Source of the DNA: Alphaproteobacteria bacterium
Lineage (GTDB): Bacteria; Pseudomonadota; Alphaproteobacteria; Rs-D84; CACZYB01
Assembly (NCBI GenBank): GCA_016297965.1
Contig: JAEDDP010000004.1
Coordinates: 1-64,000, forward strand
Direction: 5' to 3'
Length of the DNA stretch: 64,000 bases
The position numbers and the translations under genes are program-made. This document shows, piece by piece, positions 43,884 to 51,414 of the stretch (position 1 is the first letter of the stretch; each line of letters begins with the position of its first letter). The notes under the pieces are model-generated. The model ran no database searches, was not told where the DNA came from, and worked only from the letters and a program-made list of their open reading frames with translations.

Positions 43884-44552
43884 TTAAGCCGTCAATATTT
43901 TACAGTCATCATCAACAATCAAATCCGCCTCGGTTGATGAAATAACATCTTCCAACGAAGAATACGGACTTACTTCACGTAAATGAAGACCATCTTCCTT
44001 TACCCTTATAACTGCCTTTTCGGTAATAATTAAATCCACCGCCGAAACCGCAGTCAATGGCAAAGAACATTGATGAAGAATTTTTGGGCTTCCATCCTTT
44101 ACATTATGTTCCATCGCAATAATAACTTCTTGCGCACCAATAACCAAATCCATCGCGCCACCCATTCCCGGAACAAATTTTCCAGGAATAAGATAGTTTG
44201 CAAGGTTTCCTTTTTCATCAACCTGTAATGCACCAAGCACTGTTTTATTGATGTGTCCACCACGTATCATTGTGAATGACATAGAACTGTCAAAAAAGGC
44301 ACCACCATTTAATACTGTTGCCAAATTTCCACCGGCATCAGTTATTCTTTCATCCCTATTTGTTTCATCCGGTCTTGGTCCACAACAAACGATTCCATTT
44401 TCCGCCTGAATTGAAATGTGAACCCCATCCGGCACATAATTCGCCGCCAATGTTGGCATTCCAATACCAAGTGTAACAATATCCCCATCCTTAAATTCTT
44501 GGGCTACACGCCGTACAATATATTCACGAATTTGTTCCTTTGAAAGCTCCAT
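43884..44552 (-). CDS. 3-oxoacid/acetate CoA-transferase subunit B
   Basis: Beta subunit of a family I CoA-transferase, which moves CoA between short acids such as acetoacetate, acetate or butyrate. The 222-residue protein has the glycine loop TLGIGMPTLAANYV and the active-site Glu51 in IQAENGIVCCG, the GGAMDLVIGAQEVI segment and a late VDLIITEKAVIRV. It is one base behind subunit A (44554), so the two are translated together. The split A/B form is like AtoDA/ScoAB. AAAGGAAAAA precedes the ATG. The exact acid pair cannot be decided. Confidence 0.9.
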   Translation of the reverse strand: MELSKEQIREYIVRRVAQEFKDGDIVTLGIGMPTLAANYVPDGVHISIQAENGIVCCGPRPDETNRDERITDAGGNLATVLNGGAFFDSSMSFTMIRGGHINKTVLGALQVDEKGNLANYLIPGKFVPGMGGAMDLVIGAQEVIIAMEHNVKDGSPKILHQCSLPLTAVSAVDLIITEKAVIRVKEDGLHLREVSPYSSLEDVISSTEADLIVDDDCKILTA

Positions 44553-44553
44553 T

Positions 44554-45204
44554 TTATTTTTCCTTTTTCACAATATAGTCAATAAAAAGCCCCGGAATAA
44601 CAACTTCGTTCGGGTCAAGATAGCCATCAATATATTCATCCGCCTCAACAATAACAACATCCGCCGCCGTCGCCATCACCACATTTGTATTCCGTGTTGT
44701 TCCAATAAATGAAACATTTCCGTTTCTGTCAACCTTTGAACCATAAATAAGAGCTACATCACCCCTTAATGGCTTTTCAAGAAGGTAATCCTTTCCATCA
44801 ACATTTACAACTTGCTTTCCCTTTTGAACTTCGGTTCCAATACCCGTTGGAGTAAGCACACCGCCAAGTCCGGCACCCGCCGCACGGATTCGCTCACACA
44901 AAGTTCCCTGTGGAACAAGCTCCACCTCCATTTCACCGGCATTCATTTGACGACCAGTTTCAGGGTTAAGCCCAATATGCGAAGCAATAACCTTTTTCAC
45001 CCTTTTGTTTACAACCAACAATCCCCTGTCTGAATCAACAAGTGATGTATCATTTCCAACAAGGGTTAAATCTTTTGTATCAGTTTTAAGGATTTCTTTT
45101 ATAACTTCCTTTGGTGTCCCACATTTAAGGAAACCACCAACGAATAAAGTCATTCCAGATTTAATAAAGGAACAAGCCTGTACCGCAGATATTATTTTTG
45201 CCAT
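44554..45204 (-). CDS. 3-oxoacid/acetate CoA-transferase subunit A
   Basis: Alpha subunit of the same enzyme. The 216-residue protein shows DGMTLFVGGF-type CoA-binding sequence (SGMTLFVGGFLKCGTP), VELVPQGTLCERIRAAGAGLGGVLTPTGIGT, and YLLEKPLRGDVALI, all normal for AtoD/ScoA. Together the two subunits would let the cell use or make acetoacetate or exchange short-chain acyl-CoAs, plausible in a fermentative or gut setting (inference). Repeat copy 2 lies 73 bp upstream. GGAAG is before the ATG. Confidence 0.9.
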   Translation of the reverse strand: MAKIISAVQACSFIKSGMTLFVGGFLKCGTPKEVIKEILKTDTKDLTLVGNDTSLVDSDRGLLVVNKRVKKVIASHIGLNPETGRQMNAGEMEVELVPQGTLCERIRAAGAGLGGVLTPTGIGTEVQKGKQVVNVDGKDYLLEKPLRGDVALIYGSKVDRNGNVSFIGTTRNTNVVMATAADVVIVEADEYIDGYLDPNEVVIPGLFIDYIVKKEK

Positions 45205-45277
45205 TTATACTTCCAACAATTAAACAATAATGGTTCATTTTACCGTCAATTATGAAAAATTTCAATAAAAACCATAC

Positions 45278-45385
45278 AGAAATAAAAAATCACTTTAAAG
45301 GTCATCACCCTTTCAAAGTGTTATTAAGTTATCTACCATCAATGTATATAAATATAATATCACGATTCGTGAAATAATGCAAGGG
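45278..45385 (-). repeat. 108-bp dispersed repeat, copy 2 (self-contained transcription unit)
   Basis: This copy matches 17759-17866 with three mismatches. Promoter boxes (TTGCAT at 45377-45382, TATTAT at 45354-45359), the GANTC palindrome (45360-45372) and the T-run are all identical to copy 1. The mismatches lie in the transcribed part, one of them in the terminator hairpin (45291-45320). Like copy 1 it lies between the 3' end of a small minus-strand unknown gene and the start of the next minus-strand gene. Confidence 0.85.
45284..45347 (-). ncRNA. Candidate small RNA encoded by repeat copy 2
   Basis: The predicted RNA is about 60 nt, from the internal promoter to the hairpin CACTTTGAAAGG/CCTTTAAAGTG and T-run. 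Here the internal short frame stops after 8 codons instead of 14, because TGG is replaced by TGA. This argues that the RNA rather than a peptide is what is kept, if anything is. Confidence 0.4.
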
Positions 45386-45421
45386 GTTATTTTATATTTT
45401 TATAAAACATCAACCAAAAAG

Positions 45422-45453
45422 AAAAACTCCCACAAAAATCTGATGGGAGTTTC
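45422..45453 (-). terminator. Intrinsic terminator behind the Cys-rich unknown gene
   Basis: AAACTCCCA/TGGGAGTTT (45424-45432 and 45444-45452) forms a 9-bp stem with a T-run on the minus strand, 24 bp past the stop at 45477. Confidence 0.75.
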
Positions 45454-45476
45454 TAAAAAAGGTATTCCTTTATAAT

Positions 45477-45962
45477 TTATCTTGATTTATTCATCGCATC
45501 TGAAATCAAGCTTGCAATTTCATTACTGTTAAGTGATGAAATTAAATCTTGCCAACAATCTTGACATTTCCACATATCGCAACAAATACCTTCACAATCT
45601 TTATTTGCAAATCTTGAACGTTCACGAATAAATGATTGAACATTTTTATCAATATTTGCATTTTCAGCCATCGGACAAACACCATTCTTTAAATTCATAG
45701 TTTTAAGAAGCTTTTCAACATTATCACGAACTTCCTTACTTTCAAATTCATAACCATCCAATCTTGAATAAAGTTCCCAAATTCTTTTATCTCTTGCATT
45801 TGCTAAAACAGTACTAATGTTTGTTTCTTTTTCGCTTGGGATATAGGTTTCATTATCAATTGAAACAATACCTTCCCTATTACGTTTAATCAAATCATCA
45901 ATACCTTGAATTTTTTCAATTTCTTTTTTGGCTTTTGCTGTTAATTTAAAAACTTTTTTCAT
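45477..45962 (-). CDS. Hypothetical protein with C-terminal Cys cluster
   Basis: I do not recognise this 161-residue protein. The N-terminal two thirds is a charged helical region starting MKKVFKLTAKAKKEIEKIQG. Residues 123-137 hold CEGICCDMWKCQDCW, with Cys at 123, 127, 128, 133 and 136 plus Cys96 upstream, a likely zinc or iron-sulfur site. There is no signal peptide, so the Cys should be reduced in the cytoplasm. The ATG has no strong Shine-Dalgarno sequence. It is a single gene with its own terminator, next to repeat copy 2. Confidence 0.6.
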   Translation of the reverse strand: MKKVFKLTAKAKKEIEKIQGIDDLIKRNREGIVSIDNETYIPSEKETNISTVLANARDKRIWELYSRLDGYEFESKEVRDNVEKLLKTMNLKNGVCPMAENANIDKNVQSFIRERSRFANKDCEGICCDMWKCQDCWQDLISSLNSNEIASLISDAMNKSR

Positions 45963-46075
45963 CTTTTATCCTTAATTATTATATTTTTAATTCAATTTCC
46001 GATTCTTTTCTTAAATCACGATAATTATATTAACAAAAAAAACATATTTGTCAATATAATTTTATAAAAAATCCT

Positions 46076-46105
46076 TTGATTCTTGCCACCAACCTGTGCT
46101 ATAAT
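46076..46105 (+). promoter_or_regulatory. Candidate promoter for tRNA-Ser
   Basis: TTGATT (46076-46081) and a perfect TATAAT (46100-46105) are 18 bp apart, 15 bp before the tRNA. A GATTC site overlaps the -35. Confidence 0.5.
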
Positions 46106-46120
46106 AGAAAAATCATTTAC

Positions 46121-46210
46121 GGAAAGGTGGCAGAGTGGTTGAATGCGGCGGCCTCGAAAACCGTTATGGGGGCAACTCCATCGGGGGTTCAAATCCCTTC
46201 CTTTCCGCCA
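46121..46210 (+). tRNA. tRNA-Ser (anticodon CGA)
   Basis: This is a type II tRNA of 90 nt with acceptor stem GGAAAGG/CCTTTCC, D-arm GGCAGAGTGGTTGAATGC, anticodon loop CTCGAAA (CGA), a long variable arm with TGGGGGCAACTCCA, T-arm GGGGGTTCAAATCCC, and encoded CCA. The base pair next to the anticodon loop appears as a C-A mismatch. Confidence 0.93.
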
Positions 46211-46234
46211 TAATTTTAATTTAAAAATTTTTCT

Positions 46235-46263
46235 TTGCATTTTTTCCTAATATTTGCTATAAA
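46235..46263 (+). promoter_or_regulatory. Candidate promoter for the 49-residue lipoprotein gene
   Basis: TTGCAT (46235-46240) and TATAAA (46258-46263) are 17 bp apart, about 54 bp before the ATG. Confidence 0.55.
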
Positions 46264-46317
46264 ACAGATACTTTCTTTTAAAAAGAGAGAGTAGTAAAAA
46301 CGAAAGGAAAAATAAAA

Positions 46318-46467
46318 ATGAAAAAATTAACACTTATCGCATTATTATTTACACTTGCTGCATGTACTGGTACACGTGGAAAAATCGGTTCACAAAAAGT
46401 TTGCACAAATGACTACCTTCTTGGTGTTATTTCTATTTCTGAACTTATCAGCCCATGCGGAAAATAA
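46318..46467 (+). CDS. Very small lipoprotein (49 residues)
   Basis: The frame encodes a short signal MKKLTLIALLFTLAAC with lipobox LAAC (Cys16), then a compact mature part with NDYLLGVISISELISPCG. After the lipid Cys there are two more, Cys29 and Cys47, which could form a disulfide around the conserved-looking middle. AAAGGAAA lies eight bases before the ATG; a promoter and a terminator frame it as a single gene. Short lipoproteins with a similar NDYLL-to-PC pattern occur in other alphaproteobacteria as far as I recall, but I cannot give a function. It lies directly behind tRNA-Ser. Confidence 0.75.
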   Translation: MKKLTLIALLFTLAACTGTRGKIGSQKVCTNDYLLGVISISELISPCGK

Positions 46468-46487
46468 GTTTTTATTAAGAAAAAAAT

Positions 46488-46516
46488 ATCCCCCAATTCA
46501 ACGGGGGATTTTTTTT
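46488..46516. terminator. Intrinsic terminator shared by the small lipoprotein and marC-like genes
   Basis: ATCCCCC/GGGGGAT (46488-46494 and 46503-46509) forms a 7-bp stem with T-runs on both strands. The plus-strand gene ends at 46467 and the minus-strand gene at 46515. Confidence 0.8.
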
Positions 46517-47099
46517 AAATCTGTTCAACAATATAAGTTATATTCGTTATAAAAAGTTTAAGTGCAATTGAAAGCAAAATCACACCAAAAAACTTTTGCA
46601 TCATATAAATAATTGCATCACCCAAAAACTTTTCAATATAATCAATGCTTGCAATAATTATGAATATAAGTACAACATTCAATCCCATCGCAATAAGCAT
46701 ATTTATATCCGCATATTGTGCACGGATGGAAAGAACCGTCGTAAACACCCCCGCACCGGTAAGAAGCGGAAACACAACCGGTATAAATGTTGCATCATTG
46801 CCTTCTGTTTTACTGTCCCTGAAAATAGCAATATTAAGTGTCATTTCCAATCCAATAACAAAAATAACGATGGAACCGGCAACGGCAAACGATGGCAAAT
46901 CAATATGAAAAAGCCTAAGCATTACATCCCCAACATAAAAGAATATAAGAAGCATTACAGAAGAATACAACGCCGCCTTTGATGCAGAAATTGTTTTCCC
47001 CTGCTTTTTCAAATTTATAATTGTTGGCATTGCCGCAAAGGCATCAATAATCGCAAAAAGTACCAAAAAGGCACCAATAATTTCATTTACATTCAACAT
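46515..47099 (-). CDS. MarC-family integral membrane protein
   Basis: The 194-residue protein has six hydrophobic segments and the MarC pattern: FLVLFAIIDAFAAMPTI near the start, FAVAGSIVIFVIGLEMTL, FIPVVFPLLTGAGVFTTVL and a final VILLSIALKLFI. The family is widespread, and its once proposed role in multiple antibiotic resistance was not confirmed, so function is open. It is convergent with the small lipoprotein and divergent from the small secreted protein gene. AAGGAAAATG shows AAGGA directly before the ATG at close spacing. Confidence 0.85.
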   Translation of the reverse strand: MLNVNEIIGAFLVLFAIIDAFAAMPTIINLKKQGKTISASKAALYSSVMLLIFFYVGDVMLRLFHIDLPSFAVAGSIVIFVIGLEMTLNIAIFRDSKTEGNDATFIPVVFPLLTGAGVFTTVLSIRAQYADINMLIAMGLNVVLIFIIIASIDYIEKFLGDAIIYMMQKFFGVILLSIALKLFITNITYIVEQI

Positions 47100-47198
47100 A
47101 TCATTTTCCTTATTTTATCTTTTTAGATTGAAGAGAATATAACTAAAAAATTTAAAATCAAGCAAAATAATAAAAGTATTTTATCCACATAATAATTA

Positions 47199-47227
47199 TT
47201 GATACACACCCAAATTTTATGTATAAT
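47199..47227 (+). promoter_or_regulatory. Sigma70-type promoter for the small secreted protein
   Basis: TTGATA (47199-47204) and a perfect TATAAT (47222-47227) are 17 bp apart, 28 bp before the ATG at 47256. This rules out a start codon inside the promoter. Confidence 0.7.
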
Positions 47228-47255
47228 AAAAGTGAAAGATAAGGAGAATTCAAAA

Positions 47256-47525
47256 ATGAAAAAGCTTTTATTTACCGCAATACTTATTTCAATATTATCC
47301 TTTAATGCCTCTGCTGTAAAGGAGGTATACCAAACAATAGAAACGGAAAATGCAAAATATTCCTGTTATGCAAAAACTTGCTCCCGCATTGATGGAAAGG
47401 AAGAAATTGGTGAAAAATTTTCATATACATCAATAACAACTTCAAATTCCGGAAAATCATCATCAAAAAGACATTACTATTGCACCACAACAAAGGAAGG
47501 CGCAACCTGTAAGCTTTCACACTAA
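47256..47525 (+). CDS. Small secreted protein with four Cys
   Basis: The 89-residue protein has a signal peptide (MKKLLFTAILISILSFNASA) with a likely cut after residue 20. The mature part is about 69 residues with Cys37, Cys42, Cys76 and Cys85, suggesting two disulfides in the periplasm or outside. It is rich in Ser, Thr and Lys. I start it at 47256 because AAGGAG lies nine bases upstream and the promoter covers the upstream in-frame start. It overlaps the convergent comEC gene by four bases. I do not recognise a family. Confidence 0.7.
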   Translation: MKKLLFTAILISILSFNASAVKEVYQTIETENAKYSCYAKTCSRIDGKEEIGEKFSYTSITTSNSGKSSSKRHYYCTTTKEGATCKLSH

Positions 47526-50167
47526 TCAAACGTTTTCAATACATTTGAAAATGAATCGTCATTTTTATTTGGTGTATAACCATAAACCCACGGACGATTT
47601 CCGATATAGTTTTTAACCGTCCTAAATTTTACCTTTTTATCATCAAAGAAAAATTCGGCACCCCTCGCCCGACGCAAAAATGACTTGTCAAACACCCTTT
47701 TCTTACATTTAAAAAAGGCCTTGTTTTTATAAAATGTTGTAAATAAAACATCACTATTTAAACAGGCATCCTTGTAATCCTTATATTGGTTTACAAACGA
47801 CACATTCACACCGTTCAAATTGAAATTATCCTGACTGCTTTGTTCAATATTTTTTATTCCGGTATGTTGCGACCAACCATCCAAGGTCATTTTTGCCGGT
47901 GGATACTTACTTTTACTTACAACAACAATTTTATCCTTTTCCACAACACCAAACAAAGTCCCATTTTTATCCACCAAAAGATTAGGATTTTTTGTAAACA
48001 CATACGACACCAAGCCCAAGCAAATAAAAACAAGTCCCAACTTTTTCCATTTTTGGCTCCAAAGGAAAAACCAAATCATTCCCAAAAGGATAAACATCAA
48101 CGAAAAAAGACTCATTGATTTAACATCAATTGACGCATACGGAAGCGCAGAAACACGAAATGCAAAGAAATTTATTCCATCAACCCCAAGTTCCGCCACC
48201 TTTAAAAACAACCATTCCAAACCAAATGGCATAGTTAAAAAGGCAAACAATATCGCCGGCATAACCACAAAAGAAAACAACGGAATACCAAAGAAATTAC
48301 CAAGTACACTATAAAGTTGTACTGTGTTAAAGTTGTAAACGACAAATGGCGCAATGGCAAGCCCCGTAAAAAACGAAGTCAAACTTGTCGCCCAAAATGT
48401 ATTTAATAATTTTATGATTTTTGTTCTAAATGGTGATTCGTAATCATTGTTTGGAATAATCCATGATTCCCGTTTTTCATACAGTTTTATAAGAGATACA
48501 ACCGCAACAAATGACATTTGAAAACCGGCATTAACCAATGCTTCCGGCGACAACAATAATATTATAATCGCACTTACTGCAATGAACCGAAGGGAAAAAG
48601 GACTCCGGTCAATCAATACGGCAATAAGCGCCAATGTTGTCATAATGAATGCTCGTTGCGTTGGCAACCGCGCCCCACTTACAAACAAATAAAACACACT
48701 GAACATCAATGCAAAAACTACGGCAATTTTTTTTGTATTATACCTGTTTGACAACGGCATCCAACATGCCAAAATCAACCGAACGACAAAAAATGCAAAT
48801 CCCACAATTAAGGTCATATGGAATCCAGAAATGGCAAGCATATGTGATATACCGGCACCCTTGTACGCCTCTGAAATATCATCTGAAATTGAATAACGCT
48901 CCCCTGTCATCATTGACATAATAACACCGGATACATCCTTACTTGTATCACGTTCAACAGTTAAATTTATCCGATTTCTTAAATCCAAAAATTTAAAAAA
49001 CAGATTTTCAAAAACGGAATTTTTAATTTGAACTTCGGAATATTTCCATCCATCAAACGACCGGCCACTTGCTGATAATTCCTTATAATAAGAATATCGT
49101 GCAAAATCAAATCCATCAACAGTTATTGGTTCAAACGGAGGAATAAGTGAGGAATTAAAGGTCAATGTTTTTCCCATTTTCGGCATCCCAAAAGACTTAT
49201 CAAACTTCACCCGAATTTTATTAAGTGGTACATTTTCCCCATCCACAACCTGCACCTTATCAAAGGTAAGCCTGTACTGATTTTCAAAATTTTCACTGCT
49301 TATCACCCTTGCGGTAATTTGTGCATTTTTTATGTTTTTATCAAGAAGATACGTATTCAACACATTTGTTTTAAGCTTTATTACAAACACCCCTAAAATA
49401 AAAAAGAATAAAACATAATTAAATGACACAACAAACCGAACACAACCATTTACAACATTTTCCGGAACATATTTAAAAACCAACCCAACCGTACGACGAA
49501 AGAACCGAACAACATTCCGACGAACGATTCTTTTTATACGAATAATAAAACGAACCAAAGGATTGTTAAAGATTCCACCAAACACAAATCCGGTTAACAA
49601 CTTTGTCTTTTTGATAAGCAAACGAAAAACTTTGTGTACCGGTTTCTTTTTGTTATGCGAAGTTTTCACCACATTCTTTGAATACTTTGAAAGCTTTGTT
49701 TTTTGGAATCGGTTGGTAATCGGACGAAAAATAAACTTTATAACCTTCCAAATCCCCTTCATCAAAGAATTATCGTATATAAGTGCAAAATATTTAAGGT
49801 AATAGGAATATTCAAGTATTGAAACAAACCAACTTCCAATCAAAATAAACAGTGTTATATGCCCCACAATCGGAAATAATAATGCAAAAAGTGCAAACTT
49901 TAACACCTTTTTAATAATGTATTTGAAAGTAGAAAGAATAACTAAAAGCTTGTAACGCTTCACCTTATCCGACGAATTTCCAAAGTTCACAAACAAAAGA
50001 ATAAGGCTACTTATAATAAAAACTAAATTTACAACCCAAGTTTTTGGCTCATTATACAAATGAAAATAATACCCAATCCCAAGTCCAATAAACACCGGAA
50101 TAAAAAGGGGAAAATTTTGAATTTCCTCCCGTAAATTAGAAACTATGTAAGAAAAAATCTTACCCAA
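47522..50167 (-). CDS. comEC: ComEC/Rec2-type DNA uptake channel with a long basic insert
   Basis: ComEC forms the inner-membrane channel for DNA uptake in transformable bacteria. The competence domain is clear: GAGISHMLAISGFHMTLIVG, SGARLPTQRAFIMTTLAL, SPEALVNAGFQMSFVAVV, and several membrane segments to about residue 690, then a C-terminal domain ending GNRPWVYGYTP. The family length is about 700-760 in alphaproteobacteria; here it is 881. The excess is a segment at about 70-250 between the second and third membrane helices. It adds hydrophobic helices and a strongly basic stretch (IIRIKRIVRRNVVRFFRRTV). Other competence genes are not in the window. Confidence 0.88.
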   Translation of the reverse strand: MGKIFSYIVSNLREEIQNFPLFIPVFIGLGIGYYFHLYNEPKTWVVNLVFIISSLILLFVNFGNSSDKVKRYKLLVILSTFKYIIKKVLKFALFALLFPIVGHITLFILIGSWFVSILEYSYYLKYFALIYDNSLMKGIWKVIKFIFRPITNRFQKTKLSKYSKNVVKTSHNKKKPVHKVFRLLIKKTKLLTGFVFGGIFNNPLVRFIIRIKRIVRRNVVRFFRRTVGLVFKYVPENVVNGCVRFVVSFNYVLFFFILGVFVIKLKTNVLNTYLLDKNIKNAQITARVISSENFENQYRLTFDKVQVVDGENVPLNKIRVKFDKSFGMPKMGKTLTFNSSLIPPFEPITVDGFDFARYSYYKELSASGRSFDGWKYSEVQIKNSVFENLFFKFLDLRNRINLTVERDTSKDVSGVIMSMMTGERYSISDDISEAYKGAGISHMLAISGFHMTLIVGFAFFVVRLILACWMPLSNRYNTKKIAVVFALMFSVFYLFVSGARLPTQRAFIMTTLALIAVLIDRSPFSLRFIAVSAIIILLLSPEALVNAGFQMSFVAVVSLIKLYEKRESWIIPNNDYESPFRTKIIKLLNTFWATSLTSFFTGLAIAPFVVYNFNTVQLYSVLGNFFGIPLFSFVVMPAILFAFLTMPFGLEWLFLKVAELGVDGINFFAFRVSALPYASIDVKSMSLFSLMFILLGMIWFFLWSQKWKKLGLVFICLGLVSYVFTKNPNLLVDKNGTLFGVVEKDKIVVVSKSKYPPAKMTLDGWSQHTGIKNIEQSSQDNFNLNGVNVSFVNQYKDYKDACLNSDVLFTTFYKNKAFFKCKKRVFDKSFLRRARGAEFFFDDKKVKFRTVKNYIGNRPWVYGYTPNKNDDSFSNVLKTFD

Positions 50168-50257
50168 AACAACCCTCTTTATCTGTAATTACAAAGGTAA
50201 TGATAAAGTGTTTATTACATAAAATCAAATATTTTTAAATTTTTAAGAAAAAATATC

Positions 50258-50285
50258 TTGAAAAGAATTTTTTACGTGATATACT
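50258..50285 (+). promoter_or_regulatory. Promoter for tRNA-Pro
   Basis: TTGAAA (50258-50263) and TATACT (50280-50285) are 16 bp apart, 20 bp before the tRNA. Confidence 0.6.
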
Positions 50286-50305
50286 TTATACATCATTTTT
50301 CAAAA

Positions 50306-50382
50306 CGGGGAGTAGCTCAGTCTGGTAGAGTACTAGTTTTGGGAACTAGGTGCCGCAAGTTCAAATCTTGTCTCCCCGACCA
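50306..50382 (+). tRNA. tRNA-Pro (anticodon TGG)
   Basis: The acceptor stem CGGGGAG/CTCCCCG pairs fully. The anticodon arm is CTAGTTTTGGGAACTAG with anticodon TGG, the T-arm is CAAGTTCAAATCTTG, and CCA is encoded at 50380-50382. Confidence 0.95.
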
Positions 50383-50414
50383 TTGAAATTTGATGTCAGA
50401 GAAACAATCATTGT

Positions 50415-50438
50415 CCTCCGCATGTGGGGGCTTTTTTT
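50415..50438 (+). terminator. Intrinsic terminator behind tRNA-Pro
   Basis: CCTCCG and TGGGGG pair over six positions with two wobbles around CATG, followed by seven T. The tRNA is thus a monocistronic unit. Confidence 0.6.
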
Positions 50439-50535
50439 ATATCTTTTTCAAACCGTTTTTTTACAAAAAAAATAAAAGCATCACTTTTATATGACGCCTT
50501 ATTTTTTCTTAATTAAAAAGAAGGGAAAGAAACTT

Positions 50536-51405
50536 TTATCTCATCTTATCCAAAACTTCATTCAACATTATCGCATTGATTTTACGACCATTATATTTGA
50601 ATTTAATTTCATCCAATGCCCTTTTATGAAGGGATACATCGGAAAATGGAACCATACCTCTTTTTTCGTTAAACAAAGACATTTTCGCCATTGTTTCAAC
50701 AAAAACCTTATCCGCCTTTGAAAGCTCACTTGTATAAATCATTTTATCTAATTCCCGTATAAAGCTGTCAAAAAACTTTTCTGGGAAATACGATTTTTCA
50801 ACAATCTTTCGTACAAAGTTCAAAACCTCACTAGTTTCAAGATTGTACTTATCACTTACAATATACTTATGCGCCTGATTCAAATAAAATCCGGCATCAT
50901 CTTCATCCTTATCCGAACTGCCAAGATAGCCAAGCACCAATCGATTCTTTAAAACACTAACCAATTCTTCATAAAATTCCTTCCAAGAAATATCTGTAAG
51001 TGAATATTCTTCGCCAAAGGAATCAAGGAACTGACCTTCCCTGTCAAAAAAACCAGTCATTTTATTATAGAGGAAAAAGTAATCCAAACCTTTTGAAAGG
51101 GAAATTTGTTTTGCAATCTTTGCACCAAATCTCTTATATGACATAGTCGCAATAACATCAGAATTATCAACTTCACCCAATTCATTTTGCTTTTTAAATA
51201 ACAAAAGCTCACCATTTTTATTTCGCCTGCCTGCATCCGACAAAAGCTGTACTTTTTCAACATGTTCCAAAACATTGGAATGTCTTGCATCATTGGGTGC
51301 CTTTATAACATCTGTTGCCAACACATTGTCCTGACCGCCCGGAACGAGATAAAGCACTTTTTGTTCTAAAACATCAATTTGTGGTATTTCATAAATATAA
51401 GACAT
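50536..51405 (-). CDS. Hypothetical protein, second gene of an orphan two-gene cassette
   Basis: I do not recognise this 289-residue protein. It starts MSYIYEIPQIDVLEQKVLYLVPGGQDN, is soluble by composition, and has Asp/Glu-rich and aromatic patches, for example FYEELVSVLKNRLVLGYLGSSDKDEDD. No signal peptide or membrane segment is seen. A Lys/Arg-rich C-terminus ends NGRKINAIMLNEVLDKMR. GAGGTGTTATT precedes the ATG. It follows the 341-residue gene by nine bases, so they are surely cotranscribed and may act together. The pair stands between tRNA-Pro and recG, a typical site for accessory insertions. Confidence 0.6.
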   Translation of the reverse strand: MSYIYEIPQIDVLEQKVLYLVPGGQDNVLATDVIKAPNDARHSNVLEHVEKVQLLSDAGRRNKNGELLLFKKQNELGEVDNSDVIATMSYKRFGAKIAKQISLSKGLDYFFLYNKMTGFFDREGQFLDSFGEEYSLTDISWKEFYEELVSVLKNRLVLGYLGSSDKDEDDAGFYLNQAHKYIVSDKYNLETSEVLNFVRKIVEKSYFPEKFFDSFIRELDKMIYTSELSKADKVFVETMAKMSLFNEKRGMVPFSDVSLHKRALDEIKFKYNGRKINAIMLNEVLDKMR

Positions 51406-51414
51406 AATAACACC

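Noticed and set aside
43884..45204. A dedicated butyrate pathway beside the CoA-transferase
   Set aside because: No thiolase, crotonase or acyl-CoA dehydrogenase gene is near, so the enzyme's pathway cannot be claimed.
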